Notes under the pieces: generated by a model | The model's input: only the letters and a program-made list of their open reading frames with translations | Database searches by the model: none | Told to the model about the DNA's origin: nothing | DNA from: Tardiphaga sp. 709 | GTDB lineage: Bacteria; Pseudomonadota; Alphaproteobacteria; Rhizobiales; Xanthobacteraceae | DNA: 64,000 nt | NCBI RefSeq assembly: GCF_032401055.1 | Contig: NZ_CP135529.1 | Coordinates: 5,640,501 to 5,704,500, forward strand | Direction of reading: 5' to 3' | Made by a program: the position numbers and the translations under genes | Shown here: positions 34,777-42,856 of the stretch, piece by piece | Position numbering within the stretch: the stretch's first letter is position 1 | Layout: every line of letters starts with the position of its first letter

Positions 34777-36582
34777 TTAAGTCGAAATCTGCAAGAGATA
34801 AATCTGGACCCGGATCGGTCCGGATTCGAAGTCTTTTGGATCGATAATACTCGTTCGCCGACCCAATGCCTGAAATGCCGCCGCTAGTTTCTCGACGCGC
34901 GATCTATCATTGGTGACATACCCGATAAGATGCTTCCCCTCTGCGACAGCAGCAATACGCTCAGCCGGGATGTCGACCTGATCCATGACGCCGTCCGCGA
35001 GGAATGAGAACCCCGTCGCTCTGATAGCGCTTGCCATATATTTCAGCTTTACGACGCTCTGCGTTCCAACACATCCAGCGCCGGCCGCTATGTCCTCATT
35101 CATGTCCCCCCAGAGAAAGACGCTACTGAAAGTGTAGCCACGCTGTCTTAGATAACGATGCGAGTTGTCGACGATGGTCGTGATATGGTGACCGATCTGA
35201 CAGGAACTCGGCATGAAGATATTGATCCACGGATACGATAAGGCGAGCCCGTAGGATAGGGCGGCTACGAAGACCAGACCTCCCAGTATCCGTCGGCCGG
35301 CCAAGAGGGCCGCGCCCAAAGCCAGAGCAAAGAACGCCGCCGAAAACAGGAACGTCGTGTTGTGTTTCCACAGTGCCAATAGTGGCTGCGGGATGAGGAT
35401 CGGCGCGATGAACAGAGCGAGCGTGGCGAGTTTCCATAGAACTGCCTTCGTTCCCACTTCTGGAAGCCTGAGCCATATTGCCGCCGAAGCGGCGATTGCT
35501 CCATTCAAAGGCAAGACGATCGGGTAGGCGAAATAGCCCCAGTCCAGCGCGGTCTGGCCAGCGGTTTGCCAGCACAGCCAAAGTATCCAAGCGTACAAAA
35601 ATCCAATTGCCAGAACGACAGCGTTCCGTTCTTTCGTCGTCGCTTCGGACTTTCGAAGAGCGACACAGGCACAAACTGCAACGGCCAAAATCATGCCCCC
35701 GGTGAATTGCCCTAAATGCACCGCCGTCCAGTACCAACCCGTGGTCCAAGGATTCCACCAGGCCTTTTGCTGTGAGCTGTCTTTCACGAAAGAAGATGCC
35801 AGGTTGAATATCTTCATGAAGAAGAAGAAATCGCGGCCGACAAGCCAGTTCACAAGTCCCATAAATGCGGTGAGCGCAATGGCTCCAAATATTGCTAGCA
35901 TCGCGGTCGGCAATATTGACGGAATTCGGCCGAACCGCTCGCGATAACAAAAAACGTACTGAGCAATCAGGATGGGCGCGAGGTTGACGAAAACGATATT
36001 GGTATGAACGGTCGCGGCGAAGGCTGCGCCAGTGAGAAATAGCCCAAGGGGTCTGTAACCATCCTGTGCAGACCTGATCGTCATCCACCAGCTCATGGCG
36101 AATAGCGGACCTGCCAGGGTGTTCTGATAGTCAGCGCCGCCGCTGGCATGGGCGAAATAGTTTGACGCAAAGAATGCTGCTGCAATGAAAGCAGATGAGC
36201 GCCCAACCAGCCTTGAAAAAGCTGCGTAGAGAAATGACGAGCCGGCAGCGAGCAGGCTTATTTGAAGAAGCCAACTCGCCGCCGTTGGGGAGAAGAAGTT
36301 TCTTACGACGAACTCGAGCCAGATCCAAGGAAGGCGTGCGGCCTTATAATAATCGTTATGGAAATCCGGCCACAGATAGCTGAGGCCATACCCGTGATAA
36401 TACCACGGATCGAGCCAATCATAAGAATTAAACATCCAGCTGCTGTTTATCAGCGCTTGGAAAAGTGGAATGGAACAGATCAGCGCGACATCAAATATCA
36501 CCTTAGGGTGAGACAAATTTCTCGACCATGTGAAATTATTCCAGCGCCTGCGTTCGAGCCCGTCACGCAGTGAAATACTCAT
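34777..36582 (-). CDS. Large membrane protein, GT-C glycosyltransferase-like
   Basis: A 601-residue polytopic protein with about 11-12 hydrophobic helices in residues 25-480 and a C-terminal soluble part (about 480-601). After the first helix comes a periplasmic loop with NSYDWLDPWYYHGY, containing acidic residues in the place of the catalytic Asp of GT-C enzymes such as GT39/ArnT. The + strand gene at 56496 has the same layout (DIDTWFYYGHF). Such enzymes use polyprenyl-phosphate sugars in the periplasm. Assignment as a transferase is inference from fold and neighbours. Confidence 0.7.
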   Translation of the reverse strand: MSISLRDGLERRRWNNFTWSRNLSHPKVIFDVALICSIPLFQALINSSWMFNSYDWLDPWYYHGYGLSYLWPDFHNDYYKAARLPWIWLEFVVRNFFSPTAASWLLQISLLAAGSSFLYAAFSRLVGRSSAFIAAAFFASNYFAHASGGADYQNTLAGPLFAMSWWMTIRSAQDGYRPLGLFLTGAAFAATVHTNIVFVNLAPILIAQYVFCYRERFGRIPSILPTAMLAIFGAIALTAFMGLVNWLVGRDFFFFMKIFNLASSFVKDSSQQKAWWNPWTTGWYWTAVHLGQFTGGMILAVAVCACVALRKSEATTKERNAVVLAIGFLYAWILWLCWQTAGQTALDWGYFAYPIVLPLNGAIAASAAIWLRLPEVGTKAVLWKLATLALFIAPILIPQPLLALWKHNTTFLFSAAFFALALGAALLAGRRILGGLVFVAALSYGLALSYPWINIFMPSSCQIGHHITTIVDNSHRYLRQRGYTFSSVFLWGDMNEDIAAGAGCVGTQSVVKLKYMASAIRATGFSFLADGVMDQVDIPAERIAAVAEGKHLIGYVTNDRSRVEKLAAAFQALGRRTSIIDPKDFESGPIRVQIYLLQIST

Positions 36583-36958
36583 TCAAGCTCCAATCAAAGA
36601 TACGGCAGATGGTTGTGCAACCGACTTTAGCGCGCTGGTCTTGGAAAGAAAGCAGCCGCTTCCAATTTGTGTTGATTAGCCAAGCATATGCTGCGATTTC
36701 GCTCCAAATCTGCTGTTCTATGGTTTCGCTGGACGGACGAGGTTGTGCGGCGTCACGGTGATGACACTTTGAGAGCCTTGGAGCAACGTCGGAGAGGTCT
36801 GTAAATAGCCGTTGGAGGCCGGCACGCACCGCCCCTGACCAAAGTCAGTCCAGGCCCGCTCCCGGCACGCTTGAAGTCTCACGAAAATCCCCGCACAATA
36901 GAACCAATGAAAAATGGCGGGCATCCAATGCCCGCCGGTCTCTACAGGGAAGAAACCA
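36583..36958. other. Gap before tctC with a perfect hairpin
   Basis: No gene is recognised in these 376 bases; a minus frame of 88 codons (36563-36829) overlaps the GT-C gene start and has no known motif. At 36916-36936 the sequence GGCGGGCAT-CCA-ATGCCCGCC forms a perfect 9-bp stem, 23 bases upstream of tctC and just before its ribosome site. It could be a processing or regulatory hairpin. Confidence 0.6.
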
Positions 36959-37966
36959 ATGTCCAAGTCGATCAGGGCCACAGCTGCGCTTGCAGCCGTG
37001 CTCGCCAGTGCGCCCATCCTCTCATCGGCCACATCGCCGGCCATCGCCTGGGAGCCCACGAAGCCCGTCGAAATCGTCGTTGCAGCGGGCGCCGGCGGCG
37101 CCTCTGACCAGATGGCGCGCATGATGCAGGCCGCGATCCAGAAGAACAATCTGATGAAAGCGCCGGTGGTGGTGTCGCTCAAGGGCGGGGCCTCCGGCGC
37201 GGAAGCGCTGATCTACATGAAGTCCAGCGACGGTGACGCCAACAAGGTGCTGATCGCCTATTCGCTGATCTACATGCTGCCGCTGTCGGCCAAGATTCCG
37301 TTCAACTGGCGCGACCTCACACCGGTGTCCGTCGTCGCGATGGACCAGTTCGTGCTGTGGGACAATGCGGGTGGCGCCAAGACGGTGAAGGAATTCATCG
37401 CGGCGGCCAAGGCTGCATCGTCGCCGTTCAAGATGGGCGGCACCGGATCCAAGCGTGAAGACCATGTGCTGACCGTGTTCATGGAAAAGCAGACCGGCGC
37501 CAAGTTCTCCTATCTGCCCTACAAGTCGGGCGGCGAGGCGGCGACGCAGCTGGTCGGCAATCACACCGAAGCCAACGTCAATAACCCCAGTGAGAATCTC
37601 GAAGTCTGGCGCGCCGGTCAGGTGCGCGCGCTCTGCGTGTTCGACAAGGAACGCATCTCCTACAAGACCAAGGTCACCGAGACGCAGTCGTGGAACGACA
37701 TCCCGACCTGCAAGGAAGAGGGCCTCGACGTGCAGTATCTGATGCTGCGCGCCATGTTCCTGCCCGGCAAGGTGACGCCCGAGCAGCAGGCTTTCTATGT
37801 CGACCTGTTCGAGAAGGTGACCAAGACGGCCGAATACAAGGACTACATGGAGAAGCAGGCGCTGAAGCCGATCTTCCTGAAGGGGCCGGAGATGCTCAAG
37901 TTCCTCGAAGAGGACGATGCGCTCAACAAGTCGCTGATGACCGAAGCGGGATTCGTGGCGAAGTAA
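36959..37966 (+). CDS. tctC: Tripartite tricarboxylate transporter substrate-binding protein (TctC family)
   Basis: A 335-residue periplasmic binding protein. The ATG at 36959 follows AGGGAAG and begins a signal peptide (cleavage near AIAWE, about residue 30). The Bug/TctC family is marked by KPVEIVVAAGAGGASDQMARMM and the loops FKMGGTGSKREDH and LPYKSGGEAATQL that clamp a carboxylate ligand. It forms a TctC-TctB-TctA operon. The substrate could be any of many organic acids. Confidence 0.92.
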   Translation: MSKSIRATAALAAVLASAPILSSATSPAIAWEPTKPVEIVVAAGAGGASDQMARMMQAAIQKNNLMKAPVVVSLKGGASGAEALIYMKSSDGDANKVLIAYSLIYMLPLSAKIPFNWRDLTPVSVVAMDQFVLWDNAGGAKTVKEFIAAAKAASSPFKMGGTGSKREDHVLTVFMEKQTGAKFSYLPYKSGGEAATQLVGNHTEANVNNPSENLEVWRAGQVRALCVFDKERISYKTKVTETQSWNDIPTCKEEGLDVQYLMLRAMFLPGKVTPEQQAFYVDLFEKVTKTAEYKDYMEKQALKPIFLKGPEMLKFLEEDDALNKSLMTEAGFVAK

Positions 37967-37975
37967 GCCACGAAT

Positions 37976-38070
37976 GTCATGCCCCGCGAAAGCGGGGCCT
38001 CCAGTAAACATCGACAGCGAGAAAGCCACTGACGGTTCCGCATACTGGATCACCCGCTTTCGCGGGTGAT
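37976..38070. repeat. Two palindromic hairpins between tctC and tctB
   Basis: GCCCCGC-GAAA-GCGGGGC (37981-37998) and ATCACCCGC-TTTC-GCGGGTGAT (38049-38070) stand 50 bases apart. They resemble the pair at 2896-3015 in general form. Like the element between dctP and dctQ, they lie straight after a binding-protein gene and could raise its message level over the membrane genes. Confidence 0.8.
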
Positions 38071-38122
38071 GACAAGTTTCTTTGATGTACGAGTGTGCAT
38101 CCTTTCTCCATCCTCAGAAACC

Positions 38123-38680
38123 ATGCCAATGTCCAACACCGACCTCGAAATCATCGTCGAAGATCCGACCGCTCCGGAGGACGACTCTCCCTCCGTCGTC
38201 AGCACGCGCACCATCGAGATCATCGTCTCGCTGGTCTTGCTGGCACTGGCCATCATGCTTGGCTTTGACAACTGGCGCACCGGCATCGCCTGGGATTCCA
38301 CCGGCCCTCAGCCCGGCTACTTCCCGTTCTATCTCTCGGTCATTCTCGGCGGCGCCAGCCTTTACGGGCTGATCACGACCTTCTTCGCCCGCAGTGGCGG
38401 TTCCGGCACTTTCGTCACCCGCGCACAATTGCGGCGCGTGGCGCTGGTGTTCATTCCCACCGCACTGTTTTGTCTCGCCACGCAGTTTCTCGGCATCTAT
38501 GTCGCGAGTTTCGTGCTGATCGCCGGCTTCATGCGCATGGTCGGCAAGATCGCGCTGTGGAAGTCGCTGCTCACCGCCTTCGTGTTCACCGCGATCATGT
38601 TCGTCACCTTCGATGTCGCCTTCGACGTCATCATGCCGAAGGGGCCGATCGAGATCGGCTCTCGGTCGCTAGGACTTTAA
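38123..38680 (+). CDS. tctB: Tripartite tricarboxylate transporter small membrane protein (TctB family)
   Basis: A 185-residue inner-membrane protein with four hydrophobic segments (about 30-48, 65-85, 105-125, 135-160) after an acidic N-terminus. GPQPGYFPFYLSVILGG matches the TctB-type re-entrant segment. Start ATG 38123 or 38129. It is followed after two bases by tctA. Confidence 0.87.
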   Translation: MPMSNTDLEIIVEDPTAPEDDSPSVVSTRTIEIIVSLVLLALAIMLGFDNWRTGIAWDSTGPQPGYFPFYLSVILGGASLYGLITTFFARSGGSGTFVTRAQLRRVALVFIPTALFCLATQFLGIYVASFVLIAGFMRMVGKIALWKSLLTAFVFTAIMFVTFDVAFDVIMPKGPIEIGSRSLGL

Positions 38681-38682
38681 CT

Positions 38683-40200
38683 ATGGAAGCCTTTGGATTG
38701 TTGATGCACGGCTTTGCCGTGCTGATGACCTGGAAGATCATCTCGCTGATGGTCGTCGGTCTCGTGCTCGGCATCTTTGTCGGCGTGCTGCCGGGCCTCG
38801 GCGGCCCCAACGGCGTCGCCATCCTGCTGCCGCTGACCTTCACCATGGATCCGACCTCGGCCATCGTGATGCTGTCCTGCATCTATTGGGGCGCGCTGTT
38901 TGGCGGCGCCATCACCTCGATCCTGTTCAACATCCCCGGCGAGGCGTGGTCGGTGGCCACGACCTTCGACGGCTATCCGATGGCGCAGCAAGGCAAGGCT
39001 GCGGAAGCGCTGACGGCGGCATTTACCTCGTCCTTCATCGGATCGCTGGTAGCGGTGATGCTGATCACATTTCTGGCGCCGATGATTTCATCCTTCGCGC
39101 TGAAATTCGGCCCGCCGGAATTCTTTGCGGTCTATCTGCTGACCTTCTGCTCCTTCGTCGGTCTCGGCCGCGAGGCCAAGCACAAGACCGTCATCTCGAT
39201 GGCGCTGGGCCTGCTGATCGCCGGCATCGGCATGGACACGGTGTCGGGCAATCTGCGCATGACCTTCGGCTCGGACAATCTCCTCCGCGGCATCAACTTC
39301 CTCGTCGCGGTGATCGGCCTGTTCGGCATCAGCGAAATCCTGCTGACCATGGAAGAACGCCTCGCGCTGCGTGGCCACGCCGCCAAGATCAGCCTGCGTA
39401 CGGTGCTCAAGGTTTGGATGGATCTGCCGAAATACTGGGTGACGCTGCTGCGCTCGTCGGTGATCGGCTGCTGGCTCGGCATCACGCCGGGCGGCGCCAT
39501 CGCCGCGTCCTTCATGGGCTATAATCTCGCCAAGCGCTTCTCCAAGGATCCCGAGAGCTTCGGCAAAGGCCGTATCGAGGGCGTGTTCGCGCCGGAGACC
39601 GCGGCGCACGCCTCTGGCACCGCAGCGCTGCTGCCGATGCTGGCGCTGGGCATTCCCGGCTCGGGCACTGCAGCCATCCTGTTGGGCGGCCTGATGGTGT
39701 GGGGGCTCAATCCCGGGCCGTTGCTGTTCGTCGAGCACAAGGACTTCGTCTGGGGCCTGATCGCCTCGATGTATCTCGGCAATGTGGTCGGCCTCGTCAT
39801 CGTGCTGACCACTGTTCCGGTCTTCGCCTCGATCCTGCGCGTGCCGTTTGCGGCGGTGGCGCCGATGATCGTGGTGTCCTGTGCCATCGGCGCCTATGCG
39901 ATCCAGAATGCGATGTTCGACATCTGGCTGATGCTCGGCTTCGGCGTGGTCGGCTATGTCTTCAAGAAGATCGGCATTCCCCTGGCGCCATTCACGCTGG
40001 CGCTGGTGCTTGGCAGCCGCGCCGAGGATGCATTCCGCCTCGCCATGATCGGCTCCGGCGGCAGCGTCGGCGTGTTCTGGTCCAATGGCCTCGTTGGCAC
40101 CATCACCACGCTGGCGATTACGCTGCTGTTCTGGCCGGTGATCGATCGTGCCTTTGCGGCCGTTGCACGCATCTGGCGGCCGACGCCGGTGACGACGTAA
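38683..40200 (+). CDS. tctA: Tripartite tricarboxylate transporter large membrane protein (TctA family)
   Basis: A 505-residue polytopic protein with about 11-12 helices, the ion-driven channel of the system. The TctA hallmarks are present: GVLPGLGGPNGVAILLPLTF near residue 35, YWGALFGGAITSILFNIPG near 70, the second copy AHASGTAALLPMLALGIPGS near 310, and GLNPGPLLF. The ATG at 38683 is chosen since the longer frame runs antisense to its own operon's tctB. Operon order is C-B-A. Confidence 0.93.
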   Translation: MEAFGLLMHGFAVLMTWKIISLMVVGLVLGIFVGVLPGLGGPNGVAILLPLTFTMDPTSAIVMLSCIYWGALFGGAITSILFNIPGEAWSVATTFDGYPMAQQGKAAEALTAAFTSSFIGSLVAVMLITFLAPMISSFALKFGPPEFFAVYLLTFCSFVGLGREAKHKTVISMALGLLIAGIGMDTVSGNLRMTFGSDNLLRGINFLVAVIGLFGISEILLTMEERLALRGHAAKISLRTVLKVWMDLPKYWVTLLRSSVIGCWLGITPGGAIAASFMGYNLAKRFSKDPESFGKGRIEGVFAPETAAHASGTAALLPMLALGIPGSGTAAILLGGLMVWGLNPGPLLFVEHKDFVWGLIASMYLGNVVGLVIVLTTVPVFASILRVPFAAVAPMIVVSCAIGAYAIQNAMFDIWLMLGFGVVGYVFKKIGIPLAPFTLALVLGSRAEDAFRLAMIGSGGSVGVFWSNGLVGTITTLAITLLFWPVIDRAFAAVARIWRPTPVTT

Positions 40201-40229
40201 GTCGTGCTCGCGCCTGGCTGGATGGAGGC

Positions 40230-41159
40230 CTAATCCGGCAGTGACGGCTGCGCGAGATATGCCAGCAGCTTTATCTCGCGGCGTCCGCGGGTGACGGTGT
40301 CAAGCACGAGGCCCGACGAAAATGAGAGCACGCCGACGATCATCAGGCCGGTCGAGAGCACGGCGGTGGGCAGCCGAGGCACCAAACCTGTTTCCAGATA
40401 AGTGACGGTGACGGGAATCGCGAGGCCGATGGAGACGATGCCGAAGAAGAGGCCAATTGTGCCGAAGAAGCGCAGCGGCTTTTCCGAACGATAGAGCTTC
40501 ATGATGGTGCCGAGGATCCGGAAACCGTCCTTCCACGTGCTGAGCTTGCTGATGGAGCCCTGCGGTCGCGCGAAATACGGCGTTTCGATTTCAGCGACCG
40601 GCAGTGCGAGCTGCAGCGCATGAACGCTCAGTTCAGTCTCGATCTCGAAACCATCGGACAGCACCGGGAAGGATTTGACAAAGCGTCTCGAGAATACGCG
40701 ATAGCCTGACAGCACATCCTTGAAGTTCTGACCGAACGTCATTGACAGAAAGCCGGTGAGCAGTGAGTTACCGGTACGGTGGCCAAGGCGATAGGCAGCA
40801 ACCTGCTGCTCAATGCGGCGGCCCACCACCATGTCGAGGCGATCGTTTAACAGCGCTTCGATCATGGCTGGCGCGGATGTCGCGTCGTAGGTCGCATCGC
40901 CATCGACGAGAACATAGACATCGGCATCGACGTCACCGAACATGCGGCGGACGACATGACCCTTGCCTTGACGGGGCTCGCTGCGAACAACCGCGCCCGC
41001 CTGCGACGCGACTTCACGTGTGCGATCTGTCGAGTTGTTGTCGTAGACATAGATCGCGGCGGCGGGCAGTGCCTTCCGGAAATCGTTCACGACTGTTGCG
41101 ACTGCGATCTCTTCATTGAAGCAGGGGATCAGGATAGCGACGCGGTGCGGTGCGGTCAT
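40230..41159 (-). CDS. Family 2 glycosyltransferase, polyprenyl-phosphate type
   Basis: A 309-residue protein. Residues 1-215 are a GT-A domain (VAILIPCFNEE, YDNNSTDRT, and the metal-binding VDGDATYD). Residues about 230-300 hold two hydrophobic helices, as in DPM1/GtrB-like enzymes that load a sugar onto a polyprenyl phosphate at the membrane. It is a candidate third member for the GtrA and GT-C genes at 34.4-36.6 kb, or for the polysaccharide locus that begins here. Donor sugar unknown. Confidence 0.83.
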   Translation of the reverse strand: MTAPHRVAILIPCFNEEIAVATVVNDFRKALPAAAIYVYDNNSTDRTREVASQAGAVVRSEPRQGKGHVVRRMFGDVDADVYVLVDGDATYDATSAPAMIEALLNDRLDMVVGRRIEQQVAAYRLGHRTGNSLLTGFLSMTFGQNFKDVLSGYRVFSRRFVKSFPVLSDGFEIETELSVHALQLALPVAEIETPYFARPQGSISKLSTWKDGFRILGTIMKLYRSEKPLRFFGTIGLFFGIVSIGLAIPVTVTYLETGLVPRLPTAVLSTGLMIVGVLSFSSGLVLDTVTRGRREIKLLAYLAQPSLPD

Positions 41160-41281
41160 GGAGCTTTCCGGCGGGTTCGAGGCGCAGCACGATCTCCGAT
41201 CGACTGCACCCGGACGAAGATTTGCTCCCGATTAATGCAGCCTATGACGTTAATTTTCACAGTATTTGACAGCTCGCCGCC

Positions 41282-42475
41282 TCAGACCACCTTGCCTCGT
41301 CGCAATTCGGCGATCTCTTCGGCGCCGAAGCCGAACTCGGCGAGTAGCTCCTCCGTCTGCTCGCCGACTTCCGGCGGCCGCGCAGCCATGTGGCTCGGCG
41401 TGCGTGACAGCGTGAAGGGCTGACCGACCAGCGTGATCTTGCGGTTCTGGTCGTTGGGAACGTCCTGCGCGAGGCCCAGATGCCTGACCTGCGCATCCGC
41501 GAACATCTGGTCGACGGAGTAGATCGGACCGCAGGGCACGCCGGCGGCATTGAGGTCGTTGACCCATTCCTCGGTGGTGCGCTTTTCGGTGCAGGCGCTG
41601 ATCGCGGCGTTGAGGGCGTCGCGGTTCTTCGAGCGGGCAGGGCCGGTGGCGTAATCAGGATGGGTGATCAGTTCGGGGGCGCCGATCGCCTGGGCGCAGC
41701 GCTCCCAGATCTTGCCGCCGGTGGTGGCGATATTGATGTAGCCGTCGGAGGTCTTGAACACGCCGGTGGGAATGCTGGTCGGGTGGTTGTTGCCGGCCTG
41801 TTTCGGCACGTCCTGCTCCATCAGCCAGCGGGCTGCCTGGAAATCCAGCATGAAGATCTGCGCTTGCAGCAGCGAGGTCTGGACCCACTGGCCCTGGCCG
41901 GAGACGTCGCGCTCCAGCAGCGCCGTAAGGACGCCCAGCGCGCAGAACAGCCCGGCGGTGAGATCAGCCACGGGAATGCCGACCCGCATTGGGCCCTCGC
42001 CAGGGGCGCCTGTAATGGACATCAGTCCGCCCATGCCCTGGGCGATCTGATCGAACCCCGGCCGCTTGTGATAGGGGCCGTCCTGACCGAAGCCCGAAAT
42101 GCTGCCATAGACGATACCGGGATTGATCGCCTTCAGGCTCTCATAATCGATGCCGAGTCGGGCCTTAACATCCGGGCGAAAATTCTCGACCACAACATCG
42201 GCTTTCTCGACCAGCCGCTTGAACACTGCGAGACCGCGCGGGTCCTTCAGGTTCAGGGTCATGGCCCGCTTGTTGCGGTGCAGGTTCTGGAAGTCCGAGC
42301 CCTGCCGGGGCCCCCCGGGCTGCTCGGAACCGGCGTCGTCGCTCAGCGCATCGATCTTGATGACATTGGCGCCCCAATCCGCGAACTGCCGGACCGCTGT
42401 GGGGCCCGAGCGGATCCGGGTCAGGTCGAGCACGGTAAAGCGGGAGAGGGCCTGCGAGGCGCGCGGGAAGGGCAT
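41282..42475 (-). CDS. CaiB/BaiF-type (family III) CoA-transferase
   Basis: A 397-residue enzyme that moves CoA between carboxylic acids. It has VLDLTRIRSGPTAVRQFADWGANVIKI split at the start (CoA-binding region), NKRAMTLNLKDPRG, VENFRPDV and the catalytic Asp171 in IPVADLTAG. Length is normal. It stands between surface-glycan genes with no evident pathway partner. The acid pair is not predictable. Confidence 0.9.
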   Translation of the reverse strand: MPFPRASQALSRFTVLDLTRIRSGPTAVRQFADWGANVIKIDALSDDAGSEQPGGPRQGSDFQNLHRNKRAMTLNLKDPRGLAVFKRLVEKADVVVENFRPDVKARLGIDYESLKAINPGIVYGSISGFGQDGPYHKRPGFDQIAQGMGGLMSITGAPGEGPMRVGIPVADLTAGLFCALGVLTALLERDVSGQGQWVQTSLLQAQIFMLDFQAARWLMEQDVPKQAGNNHPTSIPTGVFKTSDGYINIATTGGKIWERCAQAIGAPELITHPDYATGPARSKNRDALNAAISACTEKRTTEEWVNDLNAAGVPCGPIYSVDQMFADAQVRHLGLAQDVPNDQNRKITLVGQPFTLSRTPSHMAARPPEVGEQTEELLAEFGFGAEEIAELRRGKVV

Positions 42476-42704
42476 TCAGAGGGCTCCGTGGGGCGGGAGG
42501 TCGGAAGGTGCCTTACCTTTCGCGCAAACCGGCAGGCTTGTCATGCCCCGGAGCGGCATGGGGTGGCCTGCATCCCCGGTAAGCTGTGCGAAAATCCTTG
42601 GGACCGGAACGCTATAAATGGTTGCAGTTTTGGAGGAGCTCGCGTGATCGCTTGAGCATCCGCATAACTGGTTGAATACTCGGGCAGTATTTGGAGTTTT
42701 GCGT

Positions 42705-42856
42705 ATGTTTGAAGGTATTCTGCTTGGACTTATCCTTTTGTGGTCGGCTATACGCTGGCAATGCGGCTGATGGCCCGGAGGGCGGACGTGCTGCATGGCC
42801 AGTTCATTCAAGTGGACCAGCGCATCGCGGCAAGCTGTAGCTATACGCGCTTGTAG
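42705..42856 (+). CDS. Possible small membrane protein, frame broken at a T4 run
   Basis: ATG 42705 has GGAG with 8-base spacing and reads MFEGILLGLILLWSAIRWQCG and stop. One extra T in the T4 run at 42736-42739 would instead give a 50-residue protein: a helix (LGLILFVVGYTLAMRLM) then a soluble tail ending CSYTRL at 42856, overlapping the manC end. The extended reading has the better shape, and the same single-base loss is seen in four larger genes here. No known family. Confidence 0.4.

Noticed and set aside
41480-42655. + strand frame of 391 codons opposite the CoA-transferase gene
   Set aside because: Antisense shadow; the minus frame has the full CaiB-type motif set.
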